Positions 1-6,718 of a stretch of 7,089 bases of DNA are shown piece by piece. A program made the translations under genes and the position numbers. Under the pieces are notes generated by a model. The model saw only the letters and a program-made list of their open reading frames with translations. It did no database searches and was not told where the DNA came from. Numbering within the stretch: position 1 is the first letter of the stretch; each line of letters starts with the position of its first letter. Location of the stretch: NCBI GenBank assembly GCA_964511865.1, contig CAZEHW010000191.1, positions 1-7,089 on the forward strand, in the 5' to 3' direction. This DNA comes from ChocPot-Mid sp964511865 (GTDB lineage: Bacteria; Bacteroidota; Ignavibacteria; Kapaibacteriales; UBA2268).

Positions 1-129
1 ATTACAATCAAAGCTACTGTAAATGTAAATACCGGAGGATATTTTGCATATTGTTTAAAAATCACAACTTCTGTTTCTGACAAACCTGATTTATATATTT
101 CGGCATGGGGAGATGCAAGAGAAAAATAA
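1..129 (+). CDS. 3' end of an unrecognised gene (partial)
   Basis: Reading frame 1 is open from the left edge to a TAA at 127-129 and gives 42 C-terminal residues, beginning ITIKATVNVNTGGYFAY and ending SAWGDAREK. The alternating polar and hydrophobic residues (TIKATVNV, YFAYCLKI, DLYISAW) suggest beta-strands, as in the last domain of an extracytoplasmic protein, but this is inference. It has no T9SS sorting tail and no motif I recognise. Its stop lies 46 nt from the stop of the converging hydrolase gene. The start and most of the protein are outside the window, so no function is assigned. Confidence 0.55.
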   Translation: MTIKATVNVNTGGYFAYCLKITTSVSDKPDLYISAWGDAREK

Positions 130-175
130 TTTGATATAATCCGAAAAATATTAAATAAATTTTTATAAGATACAA

Positions 176-1954
176 TTATTCTTTATCAAATCTTATAATC
201 ACAATCTTGTTTCCCTTGTTTGTAATTAGAATTCTTCTCAAAGTCAACAAGTTCAAATTATCAGGGTCAATATAACCATCCTGAAGTACATTAGCTCCTG
301 TTTCAATGTTTTGATAATAATAAGAATATTTCTTACTGACAACAAATTTTTGCAATCTCCTAAATGTTATATCTGTATAGATGGAATCAGGATTTTTTAT
401 GGTACCGTGAGTTGAATTCAAAGTCTGGGAATTAATATGAATTTCATAGTAATCTTCATCATCATAAATTGTGTCACTCCAGTTTAAAAAGCCGTTTATC
501 GTACCAAACCTGTCTCCTGATTCTGCATTTCCATCACCGAGATTGCCATTTGCAGAGCAATTGGAAAAAGCAGGGTAGCTTTTATTCAAAGCAAACCTAA
601 AAATCCAATCCTTTTTTTCTTCAGGTAGAAATTCCCTTAAACTATTACTTGAATGTGTTCTGCTGTCCCAAAAAAAACAGAAACCAAGCCGGGAATCATT
701 AAACCTTTTAAGTGCATTTATTTTTTCAGCCCAACCGACAACATAATCATTTTTTCCTGCTACAAATTTAATGGGTGGAAGGTTGATTGTATCCATTTTT
801 AAAGCCATATATCCTGCGTTTAAACGATTATAAACACTTATGCTATCATTTGTATTAAGATTGGTTTCAATATCACCCCAGAGCCTGCTAATAGATTTCC
901 TGCGCGGTTTATTATAGTTATAAATACTAATTGAATTTGGATCATTAAGGAATGAATAGTCAAGTTTTGGTACAAACGAAAATATGGCAGCAATTTTCTC
1001 GGGAAAACTAAACCCCAACACAATACTGCCTCCCCCACCCATTGAACCTCCTGAAAGATAAATTCTATTTGAGTCAACAGAATATTGTTTAGTCACCCAA
1101 TCAATTGTCCATTTTATTCTTCTGACAGTAAAATCAATTACTATACCATCAGTTGGTACATCAACAGGATTGAAAAAATTGAAGTTTTGGTGATATCCAT
1201 ACCAATAAGAGTGAAGAATATCGTTGGGTAAAAAGTCGTCAGGTGAAAGAATTATTTCGTCAATATTTTCACTTCCTTTTTTATTTGTCAAAAAATTACC
1301 TTCACGGCCATGCAGACTGACAACAAGAGGAATGTCCTTTTTTTGAGTTTTATTTATAATAGAAAAGTTATATGCATAACAATATGTACTTACCATTGAA
1401 GGATATAGACGATTTGTGTATTTACTTACCCAGTGGGTATAAACATTCTGTATGTGTCCAAGTGTATCTATTGTCATTTGATATACAGCTGATACAGGTT
1501 CAATGATTTCATAAACCGGATTTTTAGTTGAATTGTTCTCTGTGATAATTGAAGAGATTAATTTTCCTCCTTGGTAAGGCATTACTGCATAATAAAAAGA
1601 ACCTTCTTCTATAGCGATTTGAACATATAAACACTTGCTTTCATCCAAAGGATTACCTATGTCATCAATTTTATAATAAACCGGTTTTTGTAGTAAATCA
1701 GACAAACGAGTATTTAAAGTACTGTTATTTTCAACTTTAGCAACAAAATTGTTTTTATTAATATCAGTTGCTCTAATAAAAGGAGATGTTGAACGGTAAA
1801 CATAATAAGTAACGTTACTAATTTTCAGGTTGTCCCATGTTAAAAAAGTTTGACCGTTTTTGAATACAGCCCGTAAACCCGTCACGGTTTGAGCTGAGAC
1901 CACTCCAACGATTATAAATATTAAACAAACATTTAAAACAAACTTTTTTAACAT
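176..1954 (-). CDS. Secreted alpha/beta-hydrolase (serine esterase/peptidase-like) with N-terminal FN3-like domain
   Basis: The 592-residue product starts with a clear signal peptide (MLKK, then a hydrophobic core to about residue 20, cleavage near SA-Q), so it should leave the cytoplasm. Residues about 22-130 look like a fibronectin type III-like domain (GLRAVFKNGQTFLTW and YYVYRSTSPF). The catalytic domain spans about 205-460. It has an oxyanion-type HG (215-216, VVSLHG), the nucleophile elbow GGSMG with Ser304, a likely acid Asp403 (AGKNDYVVGW) and a likely His434 (DSRTHSS). This order fits PHB-depolymerase/feruloyl-esterase-like or prolyl-oligopeptidase-like hydrolases, and the substrate cannot be told. 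About 130 further residues (GNLGDGNAESGDRFGTINGF onward) form a C-terminal domain. It does not end in a recognisable T9SS tail, so the final location (periplasm or outside) is uncertain. The ATG is chosen because the signal peptide follows it directly. No Shine-Dalgarno sequence is visible. It is divergent from the yitT-like gene. Confidence 0.85.
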   Translation of the reverse strand: MLKKFVLNVCLIFIIVGVVSAQTVTGLRAVFKNGQTFLTWDNLKISNVTYYVYRSTSPFIRATDINKNNFVAKVENNSTLNTRLSDLLQKPVYYKIDDIGNPLDESKCLYVQIAIEEGSFYYAVMPYQGGKLISSIITENNSTKNPVYEIIEPVSAVYQMTIDTLGHIQNVYTHWVSKYTNRLYPSMVSTYCYAYNFSIINKTQKKDIPLVVSLHGREGNFLTNKKGSENIDEIILSPDDFLPNDILHSYWYGYHQNFNFFNPVDVPTDGIVIDFTVRRIKWTIDWVTKQYSVDSNRIYLSGGSMGGGGSIVLGFSFPEKIAAIFSFVPKLDYSFLNDPNSISIYNYNKPRRKSISRLWGDIETNLNTNDSISVYNRLNAGYMALKMDTINLPPIKFVAGKNDYVVGWAEKINALKRFNDSRLGFCFFWDSRTHSSNSLREFLPEEKKDWIFRFALNKSYPAFSNCSANGNLGDGNAESGDRFGTINGFLNWSDTIYDDEDYYEIHINSQTLNSTHGTIKNPDSIYTDITFRRLQKFVVSKKYSYYYQNIETGANVLQDGYIDPDNLNLLTLRRILITNKGNKIVIIRFDKE

Positions 1955-2043
1955 TATTCAGTAATGTGTTATAGAAAAAGAGTAAAATAATTCTAATATT
2001 TGATATACAGAAAATATTTTTTGAGAATTATAATAAAATTGAG

Positions 2044-2109
2044 TTACAATTCAATTTGTAATTAGGATTTTTTGGAAAGAATTTGGTATATTGAATAATT
2101 GAATTGTAA
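2044..2109. repeat. 13-bp perfect inverted repeat, 40-nt spacer
   Basis: TTACAATTCAATT at 2044-2056 is the exact reverse complement of AATTGAATTGTAA at 2097-2109. The left arm also overlaps a smaller inverted repeat, TTACAA (2044-2049) with TTGTAA (2056-2061). The element lies in the 172-nt region between the divergent hydrolase and yitT-like genes, and its right arm ends 17 nt before the yitT-like ATG. It could be a paired operator or a hairpin in the 5' leader of the yitT-like mRNA. The role is inference. The arms are AT-rich, with two G/C pairs per arm. Confidence 0.6.
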
Positions 2110-2126
2110 AAATTATTGAGAAAACC

Positions 2127-3095
2127 ATGAATCCATTTTTATTTAACTTAGCTTATAAAATGGCAAGTAAAAGATTTTCAGCACAAAACAAACAAGAGAA
2201 GAAAATTGTTAAGAAGGAAGCTGAAAAACTTGTAGTATCTTACACATTTTATTTCACAAATGCCCTATTTATTTTATTAGGAGTATTTTCAGCAGGATTT
2301 GGACTGAAAGGTTTTTTACTCCCAAATGCATTTATTGATGGAGGTGTTACAGGTATTTCATTATTAATTTCAATAAAAACCGGATTATCCTTACCCTTAT
2401 TAATATTAATTATTAATATACCATTTTTTATTTTTGGTTTCACTCAGATAAGTAAATGGTTTGTTTTTAAGAGTTTTTTTGCTATTACAGCACTTGCATT
2501 AGTATTGTTATTTATAGAATTTCCTGTGATGACAAATGACAAACTACTAATTGCTGTTTTTGGAGGTTTTTTCCTTGGAGCAGGTATTGGACTATCCATA
2601 AGAGGAGGAGCAGTAATTGATGGTACTGAAATTCTTGCAATTTATATTAGTAAGAAATTTGGTTTTACAGTCGGAGATTTTATCGCCCTATTTAATATTA
2701 TTCTATTTTCCATTTCAGCATATGTATTATCTATTGAACAAGCTCTCTACGCAATTTTAACATATCTTGCGGCTTCTAAAGCTGCAGATTTTGTTATTGA
2801 AGGAATAGATGAATATACCGGTGTACATATTGTTTCGAAATATTCGGATGAGATACGCTGGATGATAACCAATAAACTTGGAAGAGCCGTTACTGTTCTC
2901 AATGGAAAAAGAGGATTTGCAAGAGAAGGCGAAGAACCTGAACCCATAGAAATGCTATATACTGTTATGACTCGCCTGGAAATCTCAGGATTGAAAAAAG
3001 AAGTTCAGAAAATTGACCCTAAAGCATTCATGACTATGGTAGCGATAAATGATATTAAGGGTGGAATGATAAAGAAGAGGACTATAAAGGATTGA
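2127..3095 (+). CDS. YitT family integral membrane protein (DUF161 plus C-terminal DUF2179)
   Basis: The 322-residue product matches the YitT family. A charged, lysine-rich N-terminus (residues 1-35) precedes five to seven hydrophobic segments (about 40-62, 86-106, 111-131, 138-156, 181-203 and 205-220). The family's glycine-rich repeats are present: DGGVTGISLL (71-80) and RGGAVIDGTEILA (159-171). The C-terminal cytoplasmic domain (about 232-312) is DUF2179-like, with GVHIVSKYSDEIRWMI, LGRAVTVLNGKRGF and a final MVAINDIKGG. The family's transport substrate or role is not firmly established, so none is given. ATG 2127 gives the longest form. Met12 (2160) is an alternative, and no Shine-Dalgarno sequence decides between them. 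The next gene follows after 54 nt on the same strand, so co-transcription is possible. Confidence 0.9.
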   Translation: MNPFLFNLAYKMASKRFSAQNKQEKKIVKKEAEKLVVSYTFYFTNALFILLGVFSAGFGLKGFLLPNAFIDGGVTGISLLISIKTGLSLPLLILIINIPFFIFGFTQISKWFVFKSFFAITALALVLLFIEFPVMTNDKLLIAVFGGFFLGAGIGLSIRGGAVIDGTEILAIYISKKFGFTVGDFIALFNIILFSISAYVLSIEQALYAILTYLAASKAADFVIEGIDEYTGVHIVSKYSDEIRWMITNKLGRAVTVLNGKRGFAREGEEPEPIEMLYTVMTRLEISGLKKEVQKIDPKAFMTMVAINDIKGGMIKKRTIKD

Positions 3096-3149
3096 TTATT
3101 ATTTTGGAAACTAATTCTGAACAATACCGTATTTAATGTAAAAGATTGT

Positions 3150-4397
3150 ATGGTTGATATGAAAAAGTTTATATTAATTTTATTATTTCTATCTTTTAGC
3201 ATTTCAAATGCTGAGAAAAAAGTACTATTTATAGGTAACAGCATTAGCGAACCCTGGCTTGAATTGCGATTAAAGGAATTAGCAGATTCAGCCGACAAGG
3301 ATTTGCGAATTCAAACATTATCCTTCGGAGGATTCTCATTAAGCGACCATGTTAAATCAGAAACAACTCATCAGTGGATTGATTCTCTTGATTGGGATTA
3401 TGTAGTACTTCAGCAAGGACCCGGAATACTTGCTTTGGATTCAGCAACTTGTGACCAATATATGTTCGATGCTGTTGATTCTTTATATTACTTAATAAAA
3501 CAGAATAATCCTTGCACCGAAGTAGTTTTTTTTATGTCTTGGGCAGTTGATGATGCTGATACAAATCCTGCGCCTGACGTAAATTATTTCAGGCAACAGG
3601 AAACGATTTTACAAAATACAGTTGATTTTGCAAAAAGATTTTTTTGTATGACTGCTCCGGTTGGTCGTGCCTGGAAAGAAGTAAGGGTTGACAAACCCTG
3701 GATACTACTTTACCGCGATATTGTTCATGCCAACCATACAGGACATTTTTTGAATGCTTGTGTCTTTTACACACTGTTTTTTCGCGAACTACCGAATAAT
3801 GTCAAGAATTCAGTATTTGTTTCAGAATTTATTTCTGATACATTAGCAGATTATCTTAAGGATTTGGCAGGGTATGTTGTTTTGGACAATCTTGATAAAT
3901 GGAATTACTTTGTGAATGTTCCTGAATCTGACTTTACATTTCAAAAGCAAGGAATGACAGTTGATTTTTTTTCTGAGAAGGTATCACCTGCTTTAAGACA
4001 TTTTTGGTATTTTGATGATGGGAGTTGTTCTGAAAAAATTAGTCCTGCTCATGAATATTACAATCAAGGAGAATACGAAGTTTCACATATTGTTGAAAGT
4101 GACTGCTATCTTTCAGACACTGCAATTATGACAATTAACCTAATTTCAGGTTTGGAGGATGAACTATCAGCTGATGATATAAAAATATACCCAAATCCAA
4201 ATGATGGTAAATTCCGGATTGAATTTGGAAATGAAATTCCAAACGAAATAAGGATTTTTGATGTGTTGGGGAGAGACGTGTATCTATGTAAGAATAAATT
4301 TTATCATTTAGATATTCATTTAGATGTATTATCTCCTGCAATCTATTATTTGAGGATAAATCAAAAAAAAAATTATAAAATTATAATTGTAAAATGA
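3150..4397 (+). CDS. Secreted SGNH/DUF4886-like hydrolase with PKD-like domain and T9SS sorting tail
   Basis: The 415-residue product has a signal peptide (MKKFILILLFLSFSISNAE) that really begins at Met4, so ATG 3159 is a likely true start. Residues about 23-245 are an SGNH-fold hydrolase close to DUF4886. Block I is VLFIGNS with nucleophile Ser31. SFGGFS follows (58-63), then WDYVVLQQGPG (82-92), PVGRAW (170-175) and block V RDIVHANHTGHFLNACVFY, with Asp190 and His193 as the probable triad partners. The block III Asn is replaced by Gln. Residues about 258-330 resemble a PKD domain (FWYFDDGSCSEKISPAHEYY). Residues 343-415 are a type A T9SS domain (IKIYPNPNDGKF, IRIFDVLGRDVY, AIYYLRI), so outer-membrane export and surface attachment or release is expected. 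The substrate is unknown; related SGNH enzymes are often carbohydrate O-acetylesterases. It converges with the YoeB gene 18 nt away. Confidence 0.85.
   Translation: MVDMKKFILILLFLSFSISNAEKKVLFIGNSISEPWLELRLKELADSADKDLRIQTLSFGGFSLSDHVKSETTHQWIDSLDWDYVVLQQGPGILALDSATCDQYMFDAVDSLYYLIKQNNPCTEVVFFMSWAVDDADTNPAPDVNYFRQQETILQNTVDFAKRFFCMTAPVGRAWKEVRVDKPWILLYRDIVHANHTGHFLNACVFYTLFFRELPNNVKNSVFVSEFISDTLADYLKDLAGYVVLDNLDKWNYFVNVPESDFTFQKQGMTVDFFSEKVSPALRHFWYFDDGSCSEKISPAHEYYNQGEYEVSHIVESDCYLSDTAIMTINLISGLEDELSADDIKIYPNPNDGKFRIEFGNEIPNEIRIFDVLGRDVYLCKNKFYHLDIHLDVLSPAIYYLRINQKKNYKIIIVK
4363..4388 (-). terminator. Weak candidate intrinsic terminator after the toxin-antitoxin operon
   Basis: Read on the - strand, AATTATAA and TTATAATT (4388-4381 and 4378-4371) form an inverted repeat with only 2 nt between the arms. 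A run of ten T follows (4372-4363), overlapping the end of the stem. It starts 28 nt after the toxin stop and lies inside the 3' coding end of the converging hydrolase. The stem is entirely A/U and the loop is tight, so it would be unstable. The placement is suggestive only. Confidence 0.2.
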
Positions 4398-4415
4398 ATT
4401 TGAATACTTTAGAAA

Positions 4416-4676
4416 TTACTCATAATGTGTCCACATTCTTATAACCTTGACTATCTTTTGTTTTTTCATAACCTGATAAACTAATCTGTGTTGAATATTT
4501 ATTCTTCTTGAAAATGCTCCCTCTAAATCACCTCTCAATTTCTCAAAGTTCGGAGGAGTTTTCAAAGGGTCTTTTATCAATATTTCAAGTAATTCTTCTG
4601 CATTAGCTTTCAAACCCGATTTTGCCAATTTCTTTGCATCCTTTTGGGCTTGTTTAATATATACCAGCTTCCACAT
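4416..4676 (-). CDS. yoeB: YoeB/Txe family toxin, ribosome-dependent mRNA endonuclease
   Basis: The 86-residue product matches the YoeB family in length (E. coli YoeB has 84 residues) and motifs: N-terminal MWKLVYIKQAQKDAKKL, then NFEKLRGDLEGAFSRRI, HRLVY and a terminal THYE. By alignment with E. coli YoeB, the catalytic residues Glu46, Arg65, His83 and Tyr84 correspond to Glu45, Arg64, His84 and Tyr85, all present, so the toxin looks intact. YoeB toxins cleave mRNA in the ribosomal A site and are neutralised by YefM. The start at 4676 is chosen because the MWK motif is the usual family N-terminus and because its ATG overlaps the antitoxin TAA as TAATG, which suggests translational coupling. 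ATGs at 4682 and 4700 would add unconserved residues that overlap the antitoxin gene. Confidence 0.92.
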   Translation of the reverse strand: MWKLVYIKQAQKDAKKLAKSGLKANAEELLEILIKDPLKTPPNFEKLRGDLEGAFSRRINIQHRLVYQVMKKQKIVKVIRMWTHYE

Positions 4677-4918
4677 TACCATTTCAGTTCTGTGGCACAT
4701 TCATCAATAGGAGTATTCAAACCTTCAATAATCGAATCACGCATTTTGGGAATGGACACCAAATACAATGTTTCCTGAATATCCCTCCAATCCTGTTCGG
4801 ATATAAGGACGGCATTATCCCTTTTTCCTGTTATTTGAATAGGAATATGGTTTTCAGCAGCTTCGGTTACAAGCTGAAATAAATTATTTCTTGCTGATGT
4901 TATGTTTACTGTTCTCAT
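4676..4918 (-). CDS. yefM: YefM/Phd family antitoxin
   Basis: The 80-residue product is typical of YefM antitoxins. It has an N-terminal DNA-binding and dimerisation part (MRTVNITSARNNLFQLVTEA, IQITGKRDNAVLISEQDW, residues 1-45) and a C-terminal toxin-binding segment (about 50-80, LYLVSIPKMRDSIIEGL). It should bind and inhibit the YoeB product and repress its own operon, with the complex as co-repressor (family knowledge). Its TAA overlaps the toxin ATG by one base. A GAGAA sequence about 6 nt before the ATG could act as a ribosome binding site, but it is part of a tandem duplication of the start region. The 74-nt gap to the upstream propeller gene suggests the pair has its own promoter, although none could be identified. 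Confidence 0.92.
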   Translation of the reverse strand: MRTVNITSARNNLFQLVTEAAENHIPIQITGKRDNAVLISEQDWRDIQETLYLVSIPKMRDSIIEGLNTPIDECATELKW

Positions 4919-4932
4919 TATTTTCTCATTAT
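4912..4932 (-). repeat. Tandem duplication of the antitoxin start region, with decoy mini-ORF
   Basis: On the - strand, ATAATGAGAA occurs twice, at 4932-4923 and 4921-4912, separated by one A. The second copy holds the antitoxin start codon. The first copy's ATG (4929) is out of frame with it and encodes only Met-Arg-Lys before a TAA at 4920-4918. That stop shares one base with the antitoxin ATG (TAATG). The duplication is seen directly; any effect on antitoxin translation is inference. Confidence 0.6.
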
Positions 4933-4956
4933 GTAGATAATAACGTACGCAAATTA

Positions 4957-4977
4957 ATGATAGTTAACATCATATCA
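4957..4977. promoter_or_regulatory. Candidate operator for the yefM-yoeB operon
   Basis: Two overlapping short inverted repeats lie about 40 nt upstream of the antitoxin ATG: ATGAT (4957-4961) with ATCAT (4969-4973), and TGATA (4958-4962) with TATCA (4973-4977). YefM-YoeB complexes repress from palindromic sites near their promoter, so the location fits. The arms are only 5 bp in AT-rich DNA, and chance is a real alternative. A CGTACG palindrome at 4944-4949 is a second possible core. Confidence 0.25.
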
Positions 4978-4992
4978 AAATAAAATTATCTG

Positions 4993-6468
4993 TTAGAACT
5001 CTGTTACAAAGAAATTTGCAAATATATTAGCCTTTTTACCTGTAACAATTACATAATAAGAACCTTTATAAAACCTTGACAAATCAATATCAAAATAGCC
5101 CGAAGTAAAATTATCATTTGAACTTCGATAAATTGCTTCACCTAATAAATTGTAGATTATAATTCTCTCAGCATTAATCCTGCTATCATCCCATTCCAAA
5201 TGAATATTGCCTTGTGATGGATTTGGGAAAACAGATAATTTTTGTTCATTGTCATTGATTGTTTGGTTAAATGATGTGAATAAAGTATCGTATATTAAAA
5301 ATATATTCCCGTCAGTATTATATGCAATTATTTTATTTGAATTAGGTGTTATTGTGAAATTGGTAATTTCATGAGAAATTTCAAATGAATCAATAAGAGC
5401 TTTACTTTGAATATCATAATAAAGAAGTTTATTTGAATCAAGAGATATCAGATAATCAAATTTACTTGTTACTTCCTCATGAGTAAAGGGTTTTCTTATA
5501 AACATGGAATCAATAACAGCATTTGTTTCAGTGTTTATATAGTAGTAAATTTCGCCGTATTTAACAAGTAGGAGATTTAATGAATCACTTAAGAATAATT
5601 TTGAGAAGGCGACATCTTTACCATTTCTCCAATCTTTTGGTGGGTCAAATCCATACTGTGAATGCCCTTCGTCGAAACTTGATGAGAGTATGTTCAAGCT
5701 ATTTTGATTTAGATCATTTTTAATTGATGTATAAAAATATTTATGCCGTGATTTTTGTAAGTGTCCACCTCTGGTGGCTTCGCTATAATCCCAAGTATAA
5801 TTTGTAAAATAATATTTGTCTGATGTTTTTAATATTTCATTATAAATCCCCGAACTTAAAGTTTTATTAAAAACCAGCGTATCTTGTAAAACATCAAATT
5901 CTCCATTTAATCCTATACCGTACCAATAATATGTCCAATCATCAGGTTCCAATAATTGAAAAGTGCATGAAATAGTTATGATATTGGAAATTAAATCATG
6001 ATCAAGAATATTTATAGAAAATCTATCATCTACAAAACCAATAGACGGAGACTTAAATTTCATTTCATTTATTAAATCCATCGTACAACTGGATATGATG
6101 GATTTTTTTGAAATATTGTAAATATAAATTGGTGTTTTACATTCCCAGTAATTTGGATCAGAATCATCGTATGTGTAATACGAAAAAGTAAATCCATCTT
6201 TTGAAAAAAATAATTTTGTGGGTGTTTGCTCAAGAATAATTGAATCAAGAAGTACTCCACTTTCTGTCCTCCAAATGTATACCTTATTGGGTGAATTAAA
6301 AGTATAAAAGTTTTTTCCATCATGAGAAAAGGAAATTGAATTAATTCCGGGCATAATTAAGGATTGTAATTTTGTATTTTCATTTAAGTGAAGCCAACCT
6401 GATGGCTGGGAAAACGAACTATTATATATCGTAAACGAATAAATTACTATTAAGATTAATGTTCTCAT
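4993..6468 (-). CDS. Secreted beta-propeller (WD40-like) protein with T9SS sorting tail
   Basis: The 491-residue product opens with a signal peptide (MRTLILIVIYSFTIYNSSFS, likely cut before Gln21). Several segments look like propeller blades: INSISFSHDGKNFYTF with VYIWRTESG (42-71), TKLFFSKDGFTFSYYTY (84-100) with IYIYNISKKS (114-123), YYYINTETNAVIDSM (308-322), and KLLYYDIQSKALIDSF (347-362) with the following NFTITPNSNKIIAYN. They resemble divergent WD40-type repeats that pair 'display value' and 'string form' strands. Residues about 410-491 are a type A T9SS domain (LSVFPNPSQGNIHLEW, IIIYNLLGEAIY, KGSYYVIV). The protein is therefore expected at the cell surface or outside. No catalytic motif is visible and the partner is unknown. 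Its ATG overlaps the stop of the HicB-like ORF as ATGA, so translation may be coupled. Confidence 0.85.
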   Translation of the reverse strand: MRTLILIVIYSFTIYNSSFSQPSGWLHLNENTKLQSLIMPGINSISFSHDGKNFYTFNSPNKVYIWRTESGVLLDSIILEQTPTKLFFSKDGFTFSYYTYDDSDPNYWECKTPIYIYNISKKSIISSCTMDLINEMKFKSPSIGFVDDRFSINILDHDLISNIITISCTFQLLEPDDWTYYWYGIGLNGEFDVLQDTLVFNKTLSSGIYNEILKTSDKYYFTNYTWDYSEATRGGHLQKSRHKYFYTSIKNDLNQNSLNILSSSFDEGHSQYGFDPPKDWRNGKDVAFSKLFLSDSLNLLLVKYGEIYYYINTETNAVIDSMFIRKPFTHEEVTSKFDYLISLDSNKLLYYDIQSKALIDSFEISHEITNFTITPNSNKIIAYNTDGNIFLIYDTLFTSFNQTINDNEQKLSVFPNPSQGNIHLEWDDSRINAERIIIYNLLGEAIYRSSNDNFTSGYFDIDLSRFYKGSYYVIVTGKKANIFANFFVTEF

Positions 6469-6626
6469 AAAATTGAATTTTGTTCAAAGTGACACTTAAC
6501 AGCATCTTTAATATTTTCCTTTGATTCAGGAATTGTATCTGCATCCGTAAAGATACTATTGCCAAATGCTCTGGCAAAATATCCCCAGTCAGGAGATTCT
6601 TCAACTACAAAAATGATTTCTTTCAT
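6465..6626 (-). CDS. Small HicB-like (UPF0150-type) protein, probably C-terminally truncated
   Basis: An ATG at 6626 opens a 53-residue ORF reading MKEIIFVVEESPDWGYFARA, then FGNSIFTDADTIPESKENI and DAVKCHFEQNSIL. This fits the small HicB-like antitoxin-type family often mislabelled as a 2-oxoisovalerate dehydrogenase subunit, whose members run MKEI-x-F-x-VEE-x-P-x-GGY-x-ARALG-x-SIFT-x-ADT and then A-V-x-CHF. From memory, those proteins usually continue for about 15 residues after CHF (a PKxIRLHFVxEE-type tail), and that tail is absent here. A Trp replaces a normally conserved Gly (SPDWGY). Partners in this family are usually HicA-like toxins, and none is next to it. The TGA overlaps the propeller gene's ATG (ATGA). 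It may be a remnant or a short functional variant. There is no visible Shine-Dalgarno sequence. Confidence 0.7.
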   Translation of the reverse strand: MKEIIFVVEESPDWGYFARAFGNSIFTDADTIPESKENIKDAVKCHFEQNSIL

Positions 6627-6695
6627 ATTTCGTTTGATTTTATATTTAACTATATTTTATAGATACGTTTATAAAAAATAAATATTTGCAGAATT

Positions 6696-6717
6696 AAAAA
6701 ATTTATCGCCATAAATT
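6696..6717 (-). terminator. Candidate intrinsic terminator after the partial T9SS gene
   Basis: On the - strand, AATTTAT (6717-6711), a GGCG loop (6710-6707) and ATAAATT (6706-6700) form a perfect 7-bp stem with a 4-nt loop. A run of six T (6701-6696) follows, its first bases overlapping the stem. It begins 2 nt after the TGA of the partial gene at 6719. The stem is all A/U, so stability is modest, but geometry and position fit a terminator separating this gene from the HicB-like ORF. Confidence 0.4.
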
Positions 6718-6718
6718 A

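Noticed and set aside
130..175. AT-rich convergent gap with a possible AAAAAT/ATTTTT hairpin between the first two genes
   Set aside because: The 6-bp all-A/T stem with a long loop is expected by chance in such sequence, so it is not called as a terminator.
838..1077. A 79-codon - strand ORF inside the hydrolase gene
   Set aside because: It is a frame-shifted shadow of the region encoding the GGSMG elbow and downstream sequence, with no independent start signal or domain.
1955..2126. Bacteroidota-type promoter (TAnnTTTG -7 box) in the divergent region
   Set aside because: Several TTTG sequences occur (for example near 2057 and 2083), but none has TA at the required spacing, so no promoter is called.
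4676..4700. Toxin start at ATG 4700, giving 94 residues
   Set aside because: The extra eight residues (MCHRTEMV) are not part of the family N-terminus, and the ATG at 4676 gives the standard length and a TAATG junction.
6422..6604. A 60-codon ORF on the - strand in another frame
   Set aside because: It overlaps both the HicB-like ORF and the propeller signal peptide out of frame, and it has no recognisable motif. It is a shadow of those genes.
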